Assembly (NCBI GenBank): GCA_024231695.1
Contig: JAAEQF010000231.1
Location: 1-33,002, forward strand
Reading direction: 5' to 3'
Source: FCB group bacterium
Lineage (GTDB): Bacteria; Zixibacteria; MSB-5A5; GN15; JAAZOE01
Length of the DNA: 33,002 nucleotides
This document shows positions 31,765 to 33,002 of the stretch, piece after piece; within the stretch, counting starts at the first letter, position 1; each line of letters starts with the position of its first letter. The position numbers and the translations under genes were made by a program. The notes beneath the pieces are model-generated. The model saw only the letters and a program-made list of their open reading frames with translations. It was not told where the DNA came from and searched no databases.

Positions 31765-32553
31765 ATGAATAAACATCACGAATTAAACCGTGAAGGATGG
31801 AACATCCGCACCGAGGCCCATTTTAAACATCCTGACTATCATGTGAAAGAATTTCTGGAAGGTCGCTGTTCCCTGCACCCGCTGGAACTGGAGGAAATGG
31901 GCGATGTCACCGGCAAAAGCCTGCTTCATCTGCAATGCCATTTCGGACTGGACACCCTGTCCTGGGCCCGTCGCGGTGCAACCGTCACCGGGGTTGACAT
32001 CTCCGATAAGTCAATTGACCGGGCCAATGAATTAAAAGAAAAAACCGGCCTCGATGCTCGCTTTATTCGTTGCGACCTGTTCGACCTGCCCGATCATCTG
32101 GACGATAAATTCGACATCATATATACTTCCTATGGCGTTCTGTGGTGGATAGCCGATATCAATCACTGGGCCGATATTATCGCCCGCTATGTCAAACAGG
32201 GCGGCGTTTTTTACATAGCTGAAATCCACCCGCTCCTGACCATGTTCGATCAGGACATGAAAGTTCATGAACCTTACTTCAATCAGGGCCGGGAACCGGA
32301 AGTCTATAAAGACGACGGTGATTATTGCGACAAGGATTGCATTATCGAGGAAGAACGCGGCTGGCGCTGGACTATGGGTGATGTCGTAACCGCCTTGATT
32401 AAAGCCGGTTTGACCATTGAATTTTTACACGAATTTCCATTTTGCGTTTATGACGCCTGGCCGACCATGGTCAAGGACGGCGACTGGTATTATTACCCCG
32501 AGCGCAAGAACGAAATACCGATGACCTTTTCGATCAGGGCCTCGAAAAAGTAA
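31765..32553 (+). CDS. Class I SAM-dependent methyltransferase
   Basis: This 262-aa cytoplasmic protein has a Rossmann-type methyltransferase core. Motif I is in GKSLLHLQCHFGLDTLSWARRGA (residues 50-72), with LQCHFG in place of the usual GxGxG loop. The acidic end of beta-2 is GVDIS (77-81), then FIRCDLFDLP (100-109) and DIIYTSYGVLWWI (117-129). The C-terminal half is rich in aromatic and acidic residues (PEVYKDDGDYCDKDC). Substrate is unknown. GGAGA precedes the ATG. It follows lptG by 25 bp on the same strand and could be cotranscribed with it. It ends 4 bp from the convergent ferredoxin-like gene, with no room for a terminator between them. Confidence 0.88.
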   Translation: MNKHHELNREGWNIRTEAHFKHPDYHVKEFLEGRCSLHPLELEEMGDVTGKSLLHLQCHFGLDTLSWARRGATVTGVDISDKSIDRANELKEKTGLDARFIRCDLFDLPDHLDDKFDIIYTSYGVLWWIADINHWADIIARYVKQGGVFYIAEIHPLLTMFDQDMKVHEPYFNQGREPEVYKDDGDYCDKDCIIEEERGWRWTMGDVVTALIKAGLTIEFLHEFPFCVYDAWPTMVKDGDWYYYPERKNEIPMTFSIRASKK

Positions 32554-32557
32554 TACC

Positions 32558-33002
32558 CTATCCGGCCAATCCACGATTTTTGATCCGCTCGGATTCCCAC
32601 GCGGCGAAATTCAAGGGCGGCTGAATGATTTCATTTTCCGGTTTGGGATATAATTTAACCGCCCCACTGGGACAGCCGGTGACACATAACCCGCAACCGA
32701 TACATTTGACCCGCTCAACCACTGAGACATCATCCGCTTCGGCGATAGCATCCACCTGACATCGTTCAATACAGGTTCCGCAGTTGTCACACTGGTCGGA
32801 ATCGACTTCGGCAAAATAATTGGCGAAAGCGACCGATTTGTCTATTCCCCAATCGGTGATACCCCTCAGGATGGCACAGCAGCAGCCACAACAATTGCAG
32901 ACGTAACCGACACCCTCGATGACATTGCTGACCGTATGCACCAGTCCGGTCTCTTCGGCTTTATTCAAAATGGCCAAGGCCTCATCCCGAGTGATATCAT
33001 CC
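32558..33002 (-). CDS. Partial 4Fe-4S ferredoxin-like protein with Cys cluster
   Basis: At least 148 codons of a protein whose start lies beyond the window end. The frame stays open through DDITRDEALAIL. A TTG at 32977 is not a credible start. It contains VCNCCGCCC, a dense cysteine cluster about 20 residues after EETGLVHTVSNV. Then come two ferredoxin-type 4Fe-4S motifs, CDNCGTCIERC and CIGCGLCVTGCPSGAV, and a C-terminal tail without cysteines. Two clusters point to an electron-transfer subunit in the cytoplasm. The NCCxCCC segment occurs in some anaerobe ferredoxin-domain proteins and may bind an additional metal site. Its partner is not visible. Confidence 0.85.
   Translation of the reverse strand, partial: DDITRDEALAILNKAEETGLVHTVSNVIEGVGYVCNCCGCCCAILRGITDWGIDKSVAFANYFAEVDSDQCDNCGTCIERCQVDAIAEADDVSVVERVKCIGCGLCVTGCPSGAVKLYPKPENEIIQPPLNFAAWESERIKNRGLAG

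Overview
The window looks like chromosomal DNA of a diderm bacterium of the Zixibacteria or a neighbouring FCB candidate phylum. This is inferred from several signs. Three secreted proteins end in the double dockerin-like motif NVGDAVYxINYVFKxG. TGACCLP cysteine repeats, a MopE-type motif and an N-terminal VPxxxNYQG domain are present, as are DUF4159/DUF4175/TPR and DUF2723 genes. An LptF/LptG pair implies an outer membrane. No rRNA, CRISPR array, integrase or complete tRNA gene was seen.

Region 1 (1-15000) is a bank of minus-strand genes for secreted modular proteins: a 236-aa Cys-repeat/dockerin protein, a 917-aa YadA-head-like fibre with a C-terminal S74 intramolecular chaperone, a 511-aa MopE/PPC-like protein, a 1077-aa Asp-box/dockerin protein and a 1026-aa LamG/dockerin protein. 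Each has its own TTGACx-type promoter with a leader of about 60-150 nt, and several have strong hairpin terminators, so they look like single-gene units. Two share a duplicated 5' cassette (promoter, leader, signal peptide, N-terminal domain) and two share a duplicated 3' cassette (dockerin plus terminator). A small membrane protein and a ZupT-like metal transporter sit among them. Two degenerate initiator-tRNA-like sequences in direct repeat lie at 1-79 and 2220-2310.

Region 2 (15000-16320) holds a small anchored protein and a REP-associated tyrosine transposase (RAYT1). RAYT1 is bracketed by four hairpins, each with a GTAG foot pointing toward the gene. Region 3 (16325-26755) is housekeeping and envelope: class II fructose-bisphosphate aldolase, divergently a DUF4159-DUF4175-TPR run, a small membrane protein, and a large DUF2723 membrane glycosyltransferase-like protein closed by a textbook terminator. 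Region 4 (26860-27740) is a second, unrelated RAYT with five copies of a different structured repeat. These copies keep their stem base and internal loop but change the apical hairpin. Region 5 (27770-33002) holds a doubtful small membrane ORF, a YhaM-like exoribonuclease, lptF-lptG, a methyltransferase and a ferredoxin-like gene cut by the window end.

The most interesting material is the pair of RAYT/repeat systems within 12 kb, each with its own repeat architecture, and the cassette-like shuffling of promoters, N-terminal domains and dockerin-terminator ends among the secreted genes. All family assignments come from reading motifs; no database search was run.
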